A DNA stretch of 64,000 nucleotides from JAFAHD01 sp035654355 (GTDB taxonomy: Bacteria; Vulcanimicrobiota; Vulcanimicrobiia; Eremiobacterales; Eremiobacteraceae), in contig DASRXC010000092.1 in assembly GCA_035654355.1 (NCBI GenBank), forward strand, positions 1 to 64,000, given 5' to 3'. The position numbers and the translations under genes were made by a program. This document shows, piece by piece, positions 52,448 to 61,197 of this stretch. Each line of letters begins with the position of its first letter. Position 1 is the first letter of the stretch. The notes beneath the pieces were generated by a model. It was not told where the DNA came from and did not search any database. It was given only the letters and a program-made list of their open reading frames with translations.

Positions 52448-53334
52448 ATCAGCTTCGACTCGGTAAGGAAGGTGCGTGCGACGTCGGACGGTTCTTGGCG
52501 AGCGCCATCGACCTGGTAGTTCAGCTTGCGCATGACGGCGTCGGTCAGCAGCGGGGCCAGTCCATTGAGCGTGGGTGCGATCGACGGGTACATCTGCAGT
52601 GCTTGGCGGCGCACGACCGGCGCGACCGCGTACGGCGGAAAGAAATGCTTGTCGTCTTCCAAGACGATGAGCTTGTTCGCATCGATCTCTCCGTCGGTGC
52701 CGAACGCGACGACGACGTCGACCGCGCCGGTCAGCAGCGCCTTGTACTTGAGGCCGATGTCGACCGGCACGACTTTCGCGAATGCGAAGCCGCCATACGC
52801 CTTGGTCAGTCCGGGCAGGCCGTCGGGTCGCGCGAGGAACTCATGCGGGGCCCCGAGCCGCAGCTTCGGCGCGGCGCGGGCGCAGTCGCTCAGGGTACGC
52901 AGCCCATATTGGCTGGAGATCGACTGCGTGGTCGCAAGCGCCTGCGTGTCGTTCATCGGAGCCGGATCGAGCAGCACGAGCTGGTATCGCGTCGCGTAGC
53001 GAGATTTCACCAATTCGTAAACCGCATTGCGGTCGGACATCGGCGGCGACTTGAGCACGACGAGCAGCGCGGTGCCCGTGTATTCTGGGTACAAGTCGAT
53101 GTCGGCGCGCGCGAGCGCAGGCATGACGACCTGCGTGCTCCCAAGATCTAGCCGCCGTGCGACCGGCAGACCGGCGTGTTCGAGCAACGCCGCATACATC
53201 TCGCCCAGGATCAGCTGCTCGGTGAAGTTCTTCGAACCGACCTTGACCGCGTTTCGCTGCGCGCATGCGGCTGGCGCTAATGCAAGCCCGGCAAGTGCGG
53301 TGAGCGCCGCGCGTCTTGTCCACATCGATTTCAC
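52444..53334 (-). CDS. Osmoprotectant ABC transporter substrate-binding protein (OpuCC/ProX family)
   Basis: A 296-aa solute-binding protein. The N-terminus is a signal peptide with RR and a possible lipobox ending in Cys (about residue 24: LAPAAC). The mature part begins VKVGSKNFTEQLILGEM, which is diagnostic for OpuAC/OpuCC proteins of betaine, choline or carnitine uptake, and DLYPEYTGTALL is the second conserved stretch. GTG at 53334 (an in-frame ATG is at 53325), overlapping the stop of the permease gene. The exact ligand is not readable. Confidence 0.92.
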   Translation of the reverse strand: MKSMWTRRAALTALAGLALAPAACAQRNAVKVGSKNFTEQLILGEMYAALLEHAGLPVARRLDLGSTQVVMPALARADIDLYPEYTGTALLVVLKSPPMSDRNAVYELVKSRYATRYQLVLLDPAPMNDTQALATTQSISSQYGLRTLSDCARAAPKLRLGAPHEFLARPDGLPGLTKAYGGFAFAKVVPVDIGLKYKALLTGAVDVVVAFGTDGEIDANKLIVLEDDKHFFPPYAVAPVVRRQALQMYPSIAPTLNGLAPLLTDAVMRKLNYQVDGARQEPSDVARTFLTESKLI

Positions 53335-53990
53335 GCCGGTTGTGCTGCGGCTGACAAGGTTGGCGGCGCCGCTAATCGCTGGATAATGCTCAGCACTGCT
53401 TCAGCTATGAGCGCAAGCAGCGCGACGCACACAGCGCCGGCGAGGAGTTCGCCGGTGTCCTCCGTCTGCAGGCCGCCGATGATCAGGTCGCCGAGCCCGC
53501 CGCCGCCGATAAACGCGGCCAACGTCGCAGATGCGATAACCTCAACCGCTGCGATGCGCACGCCGGTGATAATGACCGGAGCCGCAAGCGGCGTCTGCAC
53601 TCGGCGCAACACCTGGCCGGGGAGCATGCCCATGCCGACCGCGGCTTCGACGGCGGCGGGATCGACGGTGCGGTAGCCGACGTCAGTGTTGATCAACACG
53701 GGGGGAATCGCCAGCAGGGTCAAGGCGACCAGCGCCGCGCGCGGTCCGATGCCGAGTACGGGCAGCATCAGCGCGAGCACCGCGAGACTAGGCACCGAAC
53801 GCAATGCATTCATGACGCCGATAACGCCGGCGCCGCGCGGATTGCGCGCCGTCCAGATGCCGAGCGGAATGCTCACCGCGCACGCAACGGCGAGTGCGAC
53901 GGCCGACAGCCACACGTGCACGCTCGTCGCTTGTAGGAGCGTGTGCGCATTGGCGGATACGTATGCCGAGAACGCTCGCGCCGGATTCAT
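53331..53990 (-). CDS. Osmoprotectant ABC transporter permease (OpuCD family)
   Basis: A 219-aa permease with about six hydrophobic segments and the coupling helix DPAAVEAAVGMGM (about residues 109-121), matching the second OpuC permease. It closes the four-gene transporter. Its start overlaps the preceding phosphoribosyltransferase stop by four bases, and its own stop overlaps the binding-protein start. Why this transporter follows a PilZ gene and a phosphoribosyltransferase is open. Confidence 0.88.
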   Translation of the reverse strand: MNPARAFSAYVSANAHTLLQATSVHVWLSAVALAVACAVSIPLGIWTARNPRGAGVIGVMNALRSVPSLAVLALMLPVLGIGPRAALVALTLLAIPPVLINTDVGYRTVDPAAVEAAVGMGMLPGQVLRRVQTPLAAPVIITGVRIAAVEVIASATLAAFIGGGGLGDLIIGGLQTEDTGELLAGAVCVALLALIAEAVLSIIQRLAAPPTLSAAAQPA

Positions 53991-54664
53991 GACGCCCCTC
54001 GTTCACCCGCCAGCGCGGCGCGCACCTCTTCGTCCGACACCTCAGAGAAATCAGCATAGTGGCGCCCGACGGCGAAGTGCCATTCCGCAGACGGAACCAG
54101 GACGATCAGCCTGTCGGTCTTTGCGCGCAGCCGTTCGAGGAAATCAGCAGGCGCCACGGGCACCGCGCAGACGACGCGCTGCGCGCCACGCGCTCGTGCG
54201 GCCTCGATCGCGCACAGCATCGTCGCGCTCGTCGCGATGCCGTCATCGACGATGATGACGGTTCGTTCGTGCAGGTCGACCGGCGCGCGATCGCCGCGCA
54301 GCTCGTGCTCCAGACGGCGCGCTCGCTCCTGGGCCTGCAATATCAATGCGTCGAGCGACGGCAGGTCGACATCGCGGGCGTGTTCGGTGAGCACGAGTTC
54401 GCCCGTCGACGAAACCGCGCCCATCGCAAGCTCTTGTTGCGCTGGGTGGCCGACTTTGCGCACGACGCAAACGTCGAGCGGGGCGCCGAGCGCGTGCGCG
54501 ACCGGCTGGGCGACCAAGACGCCGCCGCGAGCAATGCCGACGACGACCGGTGCGCTCTCGTCACGGACCTTGTCCGCGAGCAGCGCGCCCGCGGTGCGCC
54601 GATCAGGAAATGTTGCCCTGATGTGGAGACGCCGGGAAGGTGCGCACGCCGAACTGGCTCGCAC
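53987..54664 (-). CDS. Phosphoribosyltransferase-family protein
   Basis: A 225-aa protein with the PRTase type I fold. The PRPP-binding motif is VIIVDDGIATSATM (about residues 137-150). The early strand PVVVGIARGGVLVAQPVA carries the flexible-loop glycine pair. The base substrate cannot be told; proteins of this type are often annotated as predicted phosphoribosyltransferases next to hydrolases. The only usable start is ATG at 54664, so the gene overlaps the PilZ gene by 62 bases in a different frame, unless a non-standard start is used. Its stop overlaps the permease start. Confidence 0.8.
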   Translation of the reverse strand: MRASSACAPSRRLHIRATFPDRRTAGALLADKVRDESAPVVVGIARGGVLVAQPVAHALGAPLDVCVVRKVGHPAQQELAMGAVSSTGELVLTEHARDVDLPSLDALILQAQERARRLEHELRGDRAPVDLHERTVIIVDDGIATSATMLCAIEAARARGAQRVVCAVPVAPADFLERLRAKTDRLIVLVPSAEWHFAVGRHYADFSEVSDEEVRAALAGERGAS

Positions 54665-55037
54665 TCACGCGTTCGTTCACGAAATTGGTCAAGCGGAATC
54701 GGTCGTCGTCGCTGATCCAGACAAAGCGCATGCCGTAGCGCGCGTGAAAACCGCGCTCGCCGCCCTTTGCATACACGATCTTGGCTTGGATGTCATAGCG
54801 CTGATTTAATCCGAAATACATCGAGAGCAGGATCTGATCGCCGACGCGCAATCGCTGATGAGTGCGCACGCAGGCGCCGCCGGCGGAAACGTCTTGCAGA
54901 ATAGCGGGCTGTTCGGACCCGGTCGGCGTCACCAGCCGCACCGGTTCGCTCATCGCCAAACGCGTAGAAAGCCGTGGTTTAAGGCCTGAGCCAGACCCAG
55001 CAGGCCGTCGTTTGAAGAGGAATCCGAATATGGACAT
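54603..55037 (-). CDS. PilZ-domain protein (cyclic-di-GMP receptor type)
   Basis: A 144-aa protein with one PilZ domain (about residues 24-128). Both binding motifs are present: R-x-x-x-R (RLSTR, about 25-29) and D-x-S-x-x-G (DVSAGG, about 52-57). It should therefore bind cyclic-di-GMP. ATG at 55037 is chosen; an upstream ATG at 55082 and an internal one exist. A good promoter lies 47-76 bases upstream. The gene heads the overlapping run that contains the osmoprotectant transporter, so second-messenger control of this operon's product set is possible (inference). The EAL-domain gene lies upstream on the same strand. Confidence 0.88.
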   Translation of the reverse strand: MSIFGFLFKRRPAGSGSGLKPRLSTRLAMSEPVRLVTPTGSEQPAILQDVSAGGACVRTHQRLRVGDQILLSMYFGLNQRYDIQAKIVYAKGGERGFHARYGMRFVWISDDDRFRLTNFVNERVSASQFGVRTFPASPHQGNIS

Positions 55038-55083
55038 AGGCCGGAGCGTGCGTCCCCCCGTCCCCGAGGTCCCCCAAGGCACA

Positions 55084-55113
55084 ATGATACGGGTAGGTTT
55101 GCGAGACTGTCAA
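55084..55113 (-). promoter_or_regulatory. Sigma-70-type promoter for the PilZ gene operon
   Basis: On the minus strand, TTGACA (55113-55108) and TATCAT (55089-55084) are 18 bases apart. The predicted transcript starts about 40 bases before the PilZ ATG. The site lies between the upstream EAL gene and PilZ. Confidence 0.75.
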
Positions 55114-55131
55114 GCGACGAAGGGCCCGCTG

Positions 55132-57174
55132 TTAGGCGAGCTGTTGTGGAAAACTCAGCACTTTACCTAACACGAGCTGCCCATCGAGCACAAACGCATT
55201 GCCTCCGGCTGCGCGCGCGACGCGTTTGTATCGAGCCGTACGTCCTGCAAGACTGGCGAGATTCGGCAGCGGCGGCGATGTCGCGCTAATGCCGACCAAT
55301 GAGAGCCCAACGCTCGGCGCTGCGACATTGCCATGTTCGACCGATGCGATGTTGTCGCGTGCCACGTGCAGCGGGGCGGTCCGCCGGCTGAACGATTCTA
55401 TGATGCGCCGGCCGAGGCGCTCGACGTTGTCCGGGCCGCAGAGCGCAAGGAAGTTCACGCCGCCAAGGTGGCCGACGGTCGCATTGCGGTCGTTCGATTC
55501 GGCGACCACTGTATTCAACGTCTCGGCGAGCAACGCGATCACCTCATCGCCGCGTTCGATGCCGTATCGCTCGTTGTACGCGCGGAAATTGAGCAAGTCG
55601 ATGTGCAGCACCGCGAACGGCGTGTTGCTCTCGCAGCGATGGTCGATCTCACGCTGGATCGGGATGCGGCCGGGCAGGCCAGTGAGCGGATTCGTGTTGC
55701 GCGCCATCGTCACGTGGAATTCGGTCATCGTGTGCAGCAGATCGCGCACCGATACAACCCCTGAGTAGACCTGGTCTTCGAGCACGACGATCTCATCGTA
55801 CATCTCGGAGTTGCGCCGGTGCGTGACTTTGCGCGCGACATCCTCAATCGAATCTTTTGCGTCGACGGAGAGGTAGGAGTCGTCCATGACCAGACGCGCA
55901 GCGCGCTTCGCATACAGCGAGAACCCGAACTGATGCGACAAGCGCTCGTACAGCTTCGTGCGGCTTACCAACCCCACTGGCGAACCGAATTCGACGAGCA
56001 CGACGCTGTCGAGGTCGCTGTTGCGCTCGAAGATCTCCAGCAGCTCGCTCGTGTACGCGGTGGGCATGAGCGCAGGTGCCCGGCGCGTGATCGTGCTGAC
56101 CGCCATGCCCTTGGGAATTGGAACGGCACGCATCGTTGAGGAGCGCTCACGGATGAACGCGGCGATCTCGGGTTTGGGTTCGATGAATCCGCTCGAAGGC
56201 CGTCCGAGCAAGAAGCCTTGACCGAGATCGATGCCGATCTCGATCAACGTGGACAGCTCGTCGACGGTTTCGATGCCTTCGGCGAGCACCTTCGCGTCGA
56301 TGCGTTTGGCGAAAATGACGATTGCGGAGACGAGCGCGTTCTTCACGCGGTCATGATCGATGCCGCGCACGAGCGCCATATCGAGCTTGATGAAGTGCGG
56401 GCGTACCTCCGTGACTGCGCGTAGGCTGTTGTGACCGGCGCCGGCGTCGTCGATCGCGACCTTGAACCCTTGACGATAGTAGTTGAACAGCGCGCTCTTG
56501 AGCAGGTCGAAGTCGGCGATAGCTTGCTTTTCGGTGATCTCAAGAACCACGCGCTCTTGCGCGAGCCGGCTCTGCTCCATTACCTCGCGCGACAAGCCCG
56601 CGTTTTGTTCTTCCAGCACGCGCGGGCTCAAATTCAAGAACAGGTAGCAGCCGCTCGGGATGCCGGCGGCCGCTGTGATTGACCGGGAACGGCAGACGCG
56701 TTCGAGCCGGTGCGTCGCCCCGACCGCCGACGCTGCGTTGAACAACGCGTCCGCGCTTTCCAAGCGCGTTCCTATGGGTCCGCGTGAGAGCGCCTCGTAG
56801 CCGAAGACTGAGCCGTCGACGAGACTGACGATCGGCTGAAAGACCGAGCGGATGCGATTCTCGTTGAGGACTTGCTCGAGATCGTCGTCGCGCTCATACG
56901 TGGGCGGCGGCGCTGCGAAAATGGTCGGTGCTGGGATCGGTGCCTCGTCGGCGGCCGGCGCGGGCGCGACGCGTTCGGGCGCTGCAGCGATCGGGGGCGG
57001 CGCGATGGATGCCGGCGTGCGGCTCTCATCCTTCGCGATTTCGTCCTTCGGCGTCAGCGGGTCGTTTTCGTCAGTTCGCGTTTCGGTCGGCTGCGGCAAC
57101 GGCGAGTTTTCGCCGGTCACAAAACCGAACAGCTTGCGAAAAGGTCGTCGTAGGCGATCCGAGGCGTCGTCCAA
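55132..57174 (-). CDS. EAL - CBS - degenerate GGDEF protein (probable cyclic-di-GMP phosphodiesterase)
   Basis: A 680-aa cytoplasmic signalling protein in an unusual order: a disordered Pro/Ala-rich N-terminus (about residues 20-95), an EAL domain (about 100-345), a CBS-like pair (about 350-485) and a GGDEF domain (about 495-640). EAL residues look complete: YEAL, LNLSP, LEITE, the acidic pair in IDDAGAGHNSL, IKLD and AEGIET. The GGDEF signature is GGVNF, so cyclase activity should be lost and the domain may only bind nucleotide. TTG start at 57174 with AAAGGGC upstream. The PilZ gene lies downstream on the same strand, so the source and receptor of the signal sit together. Confidence 0.9.
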   Translation of the reverse strand: MDDASDRLRRPFRKLFGFVTGENSPLPQPTETRTDENDPLTPKDEIAKDESRTPASIAPPPIAAAPERVAPAPAADEAPIPAPTIFAAPPPTYERDDDLEQVLNENRIRSVFQPIVSLVDGSVFGYEALSRGPIGTRLESADALFNAASAVGATHRLERVCRSRSITAAAGIPSGCYLFLNLSPRVLEEQNAGLSREVMEQSRLAQERVVLEITEKQAIADFDLLKSALFNYYRQGFKVAIDDAGAGHNSLRAVTEVRPHFIKLDMALVRGIDHDRVKNALVSAIVIFAKRIDAKVLAEGIETVDELSTLIEIGIDLGQGFLLGRPSSGFIEPKPEIAAFIRERSSTMRAVPIPKGMAVSTITRRAPALMPTAYTSELLEIFERNSDLDSVVLVEFGSPVGLVSRTKLYERLSHQFGFSLYAKRAARLVMDDSYLSVDAKDSIEDVARKVTHRRNSEMYDEIVVLEDQVYSGVVSVRDLLHTMTEFHVTMARNTNPLTGLPGRIPIQREIDHRCESNTPFAVLHIDLLNFRAYNERYGIERGDEVIALLAETLNTVVAESNDRNATVGHLGGVNFLALCGPDNVERLGRRIIESFSRRTAPLHVARDNIASVEHGNVAAPSVGLSLVGISATSPPLPNLASLAGRTARYKRVARAAGGNAFVLDGQLVLGKVLSFPQQLA

Positions 57175-57262
57175 ACGGGTTGCCCTTTGATAGCGCTAGT
57201 GTTCGATTGAAACGGGGCTACTAACAGCATCGGAACCCCGCAGCGGGTCAATTAGCTAGACC

Positions 57263-60200
57263 ATGGCAGTGTCCCGCCCGTTACACATAAGTGTGCTGGC
57301 CCCAAGCACCGGAGGGAGGCACCCCTCGCGCACGAATCGGCGCCCTATGCTTGAGCCCAAACGGCCTTTCTCGCGTGAAAGCGTCGAAAAGAAGCCCCGA
57401 ATCAGGGGTGCCACGGTCAAGCACTCGATTTGCCCATATTGCGCCGTCGGCTGCGCGCAGCTCGCATATGTGAAAGATGGCGTCCTACTCGACGTCGAGG
57501 GTGATCCCGAAAGCCCCATCAATCGCGGCACGCTGTGCCCGAAGGGCGCGGCCACCTATCAGTTCGCGGTCAATCCGTTGCGCATCACGCAGGTGATGTA
57601 TCGTGCGCCATACTCGGAGCGCTGGGAGATCAAGTCGCTCGACTGGGCGATGGAGCAGGTCGCGCAGCGGATCAAGCAGACCCGCGACGAGACGTTCGTC
57701 GAGAAGCTACCTGACGGTACGACCGTCAACGCTTGCTATGCGATCGAGTCGCTCGGCGGCGCAACGCTCGATAACGAAGCGAATTACATGATCAAAAAGC
57801 TGCTGTGCGGCGGCTTGGGGATCATACCGATCGAAAACCAAGCGAGGATATGACATAGCAGCACGGTGCCCGGTCTGGGCACCTCCTTCGGCCGGGGCGG
57901 CGCGACGACGTTCCCGCAAGACCTCGTCAATTCCGACGCGATCCTCATCATGGGCTCGAACATGGCCGAAGCGCATCCGATCGCATATGCGCGCGTCGTC
58001 GAAGCCAGAGAGCGCGGTGCGACGGTCATGCACATCGATCCGCATTTCTCGCGCACGTCGGCGCTCGCCGACATCTATCTGCCGATCCGTGCCGGTACGG
58101 ACATCGCGTTCTTGGGCGGCATCGTGCGCTGGCTGTTGGTCAACGACCGCTATTTCCACGACTACGTCAACTACTACACGAACGCGCTGACCGTCATCGA
58201 CGACAGGTTCAAGGACACCGAGGAACTCGATGGCGTGTTCTCTGGTTTTGATGCGCACACGCGGACCTACGACAGGGTGTCGTGGCAATACAAGCGCGAC
58301 AAGAAGGGCAACGTCGTCACCGACCCCGGACTCCAGAATCCGCATACCGTCCTTAACATCATGAAGGCCCACTTCGAGCGCTACACGCCCGAAGAGGTCG
58401 AGCGGATCACCGGCGTTCCAGTCGCTGATTTTTTGCGCGTATGCGAAGTGCTGGCGAAGAACTCAGGTCGCGAACGCACGTCCGCGTTCTGTTATGCCGT
58501 CGGCTGGACGCAACACAGCCACGGCGTGCAGAACATTCGTACGGCGGCGATCGTGCAGATGCTGCTCGGCAATATGGGTCGTCCGGGCGGCGGCATCATG
58601 GCGTTGCGTGGTCACGCGTCGATTCAAGGCTCGACCGATGTGCCGACGCTCTTCGATTTGCTCTCGGGGTATATGCCCCAGCCGAGCGCGCTTTTGGATC
58701 ACGGCTCGCTGGACAAGTACATCAAAGCTTCGTGGCGGCCGACGGGCTGGTGGGCGAACTTCCCCAAATACATCGTGTCGTTCCTCAAGGCGTGGTACGG
58801 CGATGCGGCCACGAAGGAAAACGACTACCGCTATGACTGGGTGGCCAAGGCCCACGGCGACCACTCGCATCTCGCGTCGACCTTCGCGATGGTCGAGGGC
58901 AAGATCAAGGGCATGATTCTGCTTGGCCAAAACCCGGCGTCGGGATCCGCGCACGGACGTTTGCAGCGCCAAGCGCTCGCGAATCTCGATTGGCTCGTCG
59001 TGCGCGATCTATACGAAGTCGAATCCGCGTCGTTCTGGTATGCCGCGCCTGACGGCCAAGACCCGCTCCAGATCAAAACTGAGATCTTCTTCTTGCCGGC
59101 CGCCTCGCATTTGGAGAAAGAGGGATCGTTCACGAATACGCAGCGCCTCGTCCAGTATCGCGAGAAGGCGATCGATCCGCCGGGCGATGCGCGCAGCGAC
59201 GAGTGGTTCATCGATAAGCTCGCCAAGCGGTTTAAGGCGATGTACGCGGAGAGCACGCTGGCGCGCGACGAGCCGATCAAAGCGCTCACCTGGAACTACG
59301 ATCGCGAAGAACCCGAGCCAGGCTCACGCATTCTGGACGAACCCGACATCGACAAGGTCGTGTGCGAGATCAACGGACGCGAGGTCGCGACCGGCAAGCT
59401 CCTGAGCGGCTTTGCTGACCTCAAGGACGACGGCTCGACCGCCTGCGGCTCGTGGATCTATAGCGGCATCCAACCGCAGCCCGATCTTAACCGCGCCGCA
59501 TCGCGAGATAACCGCGGCCGGGTGTTCCCGAATTGGGGATGGTCGTGGCCCGCGAACAGACGCATCCTTTATAATAGGGCGTCAGCCGATCCGTCCGGGC
59601 GACCGTGGTCCGACCGCAAGAAATACGTCTGGTGGGATGAGGACCAAAAGAAATGGGTCGGCGACGATGTTCCCGACTTCCCCGTCGCCAAAGATCCTGA
59701 GACTCCGGCCCAAGAAGGAGCCGGCGGCATGGATGCGCTCTCCGGAAGCGATCCGTTCATCATGATGCCCGATGGCCGTGCGCACCTGTTCGTGACCGCG
59801 CTTAAAGACGGACCGCTGCCCACCCACTACGAGCCGTACGAGTCGCCAGTCGTCAACGCGCTCTATGGACATCAGACGAATCCGACGGCCAAAACGTTTG
59901 CGAGGACGGGCGACAACCCGGTCGCAGCGCCGGGCGACCCCGATTTCCCAATCGTGATGACCACGTACCGCGTCACCGAACATCACGTCAGCGGTGCGAT
60001 GACGCGCTGGCTGCCGTGGCTGGCTGAACTGATGCCCGCTGCGTTCGTCGAACTCAGCCCCGAATTGGCTGCCAAGAAAGGCATTGAGAATGGCGGGTGG
60101 GTAACCGTCACGACGCTGCGTGGCACCTTTGAAGGCAGAGCGCTTGTCACTGCGCGCATGACGCCGCTCGAGATCCAAGGTAAGACGGTCGATCAGATCG

Positions 60201-60376
60201 GCGTGCCCATGCACTGGAGCTATATGGGCGTTACCAAGGGCGATACACCGAACGATCTGACACATCTCGTGCTCGAACCGAACGTATCGATCTACGAGGT
60301 CAAGGCGCTGACCTGCGACGTGCGTCCGGGCCGGCGCACGCTGTCGACGACCGGACCCGATCCGGATAAGACATGA
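57263..60376 (+). CDS. Formate dehydrogenase catalytic subunit, selenocysteine-containing (UGA at 57851)
   Basis: A molybdo/tungsto-pterin enzyme that oxidises formate to CO2; 1037 aa when the in-frame TGA (57851-57853) is read as selenocysteine, residue 197. The N-terminal 4Fe-4S motif is SICPYCAVGC plus a distal Cys in LCPKG. Around the Sec the sequence is QARI-Sec-HSSTVPGLG, the normal active-site context, and the downstream part keeps NMAEAHP and later cofactor motifs. A SECIS hairpin lies directly after the UGA. There is no Tat signal and an in-frame stop (57257) precedes the ATG, so a longer export signal is ruled out. The FeS gene overlaps the stop (ATGA). Confidence 0.93.
57851..57883 (+). 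promoter_or_regulatory. UGA codon plus bacterial SECIS hairpin
   Basis: TGA (57851-57853) is followed after 11 bases by the stem GGTGCCC (57865-57871) / GGGCACC (57877-57883) with loop GGTCT (57872-57876). The loop starts 18 bases after the UGA, and a GGUCU loop is the SelB-binding signature known from E. coli fdhF. Both loop and distance agree with that element as I recall it. Confidence 0.92.
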
Positions 60377-61197
60377 GCGACCTCGATCTCTTCGAGGCGT
60401 TCGAGCGCGTCGAGCCGCCTCCCGAACAGCGGCCCGTCGGTTTCTTCACCGATTCCTCGGTGTGCATAGGGTGCAAGGCGTGCGAGGTCGCGTGCAAGCA
60501 GTGGAACGAGCTGCCGTCCGACGGCCAATCGTTCACTGGGATGTCGTACGACAACACCGTTGAGCTGAACGCGACAACCTGGCGCCACGTGCAATTCATC
60601 GAACAGCATGACAGCAACGGCAAGCTGCGCTGGCTTTTCAACAGCGATGTCTGCAAGCATTGCGTCGATGCGCCTTGCGAGAACGCGTGCCCGACAGGCT
60701 CGCTCATCCGCACCGAATTCGACACGGTCTACGTCCAGCAAGATATCTGCAACGGTTGCGGCTATTGCGTCGTCGCGTGCCCGTTCGGCGTCGTCGAAGT
60801 AGCACACTCGGATGCGAATAACGACGGCGGCGCGCATAAATGCACGCTCTGCTACGATCGTCTGAAGGACGGCCTCGAACCGGCCTGTGCGAAGGCATGC
60901 CCGACCGATTCGATCATTTTCGGGGACGTCGAGCAGCTGCGCGAATACGCGCAGCGCCGAGTGGAAGTGCTGCAAGCGCGGGGAGAGTCGAGCGCGCAGC
61001 TGTATGGAATGCCCGCCGATGACCACGCGCTGGGCGGACTGAATTCGTTCTTCTTGCTGATGGACGAGCCCGAGAAATACAACATGCCGCGCTATCCGCG
61101 CTCGCCCAAGCGCGCACTGCCAAAAATGTATCTCTGGGGTCTTGGGACCGCGATAGTCGTCGCGGCTGCTATGGCGCTGGTGTTCGATGCAGACTGA
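60373..61197 (+). CDS. Formate dehydrogenase iron-sulfur subunit
   Basis: A 274-aa electron-transfer subunit with four 4Fe-4S motifs: CIGCKACEVAC, CKHCVDAPCENAC, CNGCGYCVVAC and the CTLC ... CAKAC set (between about residues 32 and 178). A single C-terminal membrane helix (WGLGTAIVVAAAMALVF, about 251-270) anchors it, as in FdnH. It passes electrons from the catalytic subunit to the NrfD-like membrane protein. ATGA overlap with the catalytic gene and an 11-base overlap with the next gene show a coupled operon. Confidence 0.94.
   Translation: MSDLDLFEAFERVEPPPEQRPVGFFTDSSVCIGCKACEVACKQWNELPSDGQSFTGMSYDNTVELNATTWRHVQFIEQHDSNGKLRWLFNSDVCKHCVDAPCENACPTGSLIRTEFDTVYVQQDICNGCGYCVVACPFGVVEVAHSDANNDGGAHKCTLCYDRLKDGLEPACAKACPTDSIIFGDVEQLREYAQRRVEVLQARGESSAQLYGMPADDHALGGLNSFFLLMDEPEKYNMPRYPRSPKRALPKMYLWGLGTAIVVAAAMALVFDAD

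Noticed and set aside
57851..57865. Reading the formate dehydrogenase as a pseudogene or as two genes because of the TGA
   Set aside because: The stop sits exactly at the selenocysteine position, with a fitting SECIS hairpin and intact sequence on both sides.
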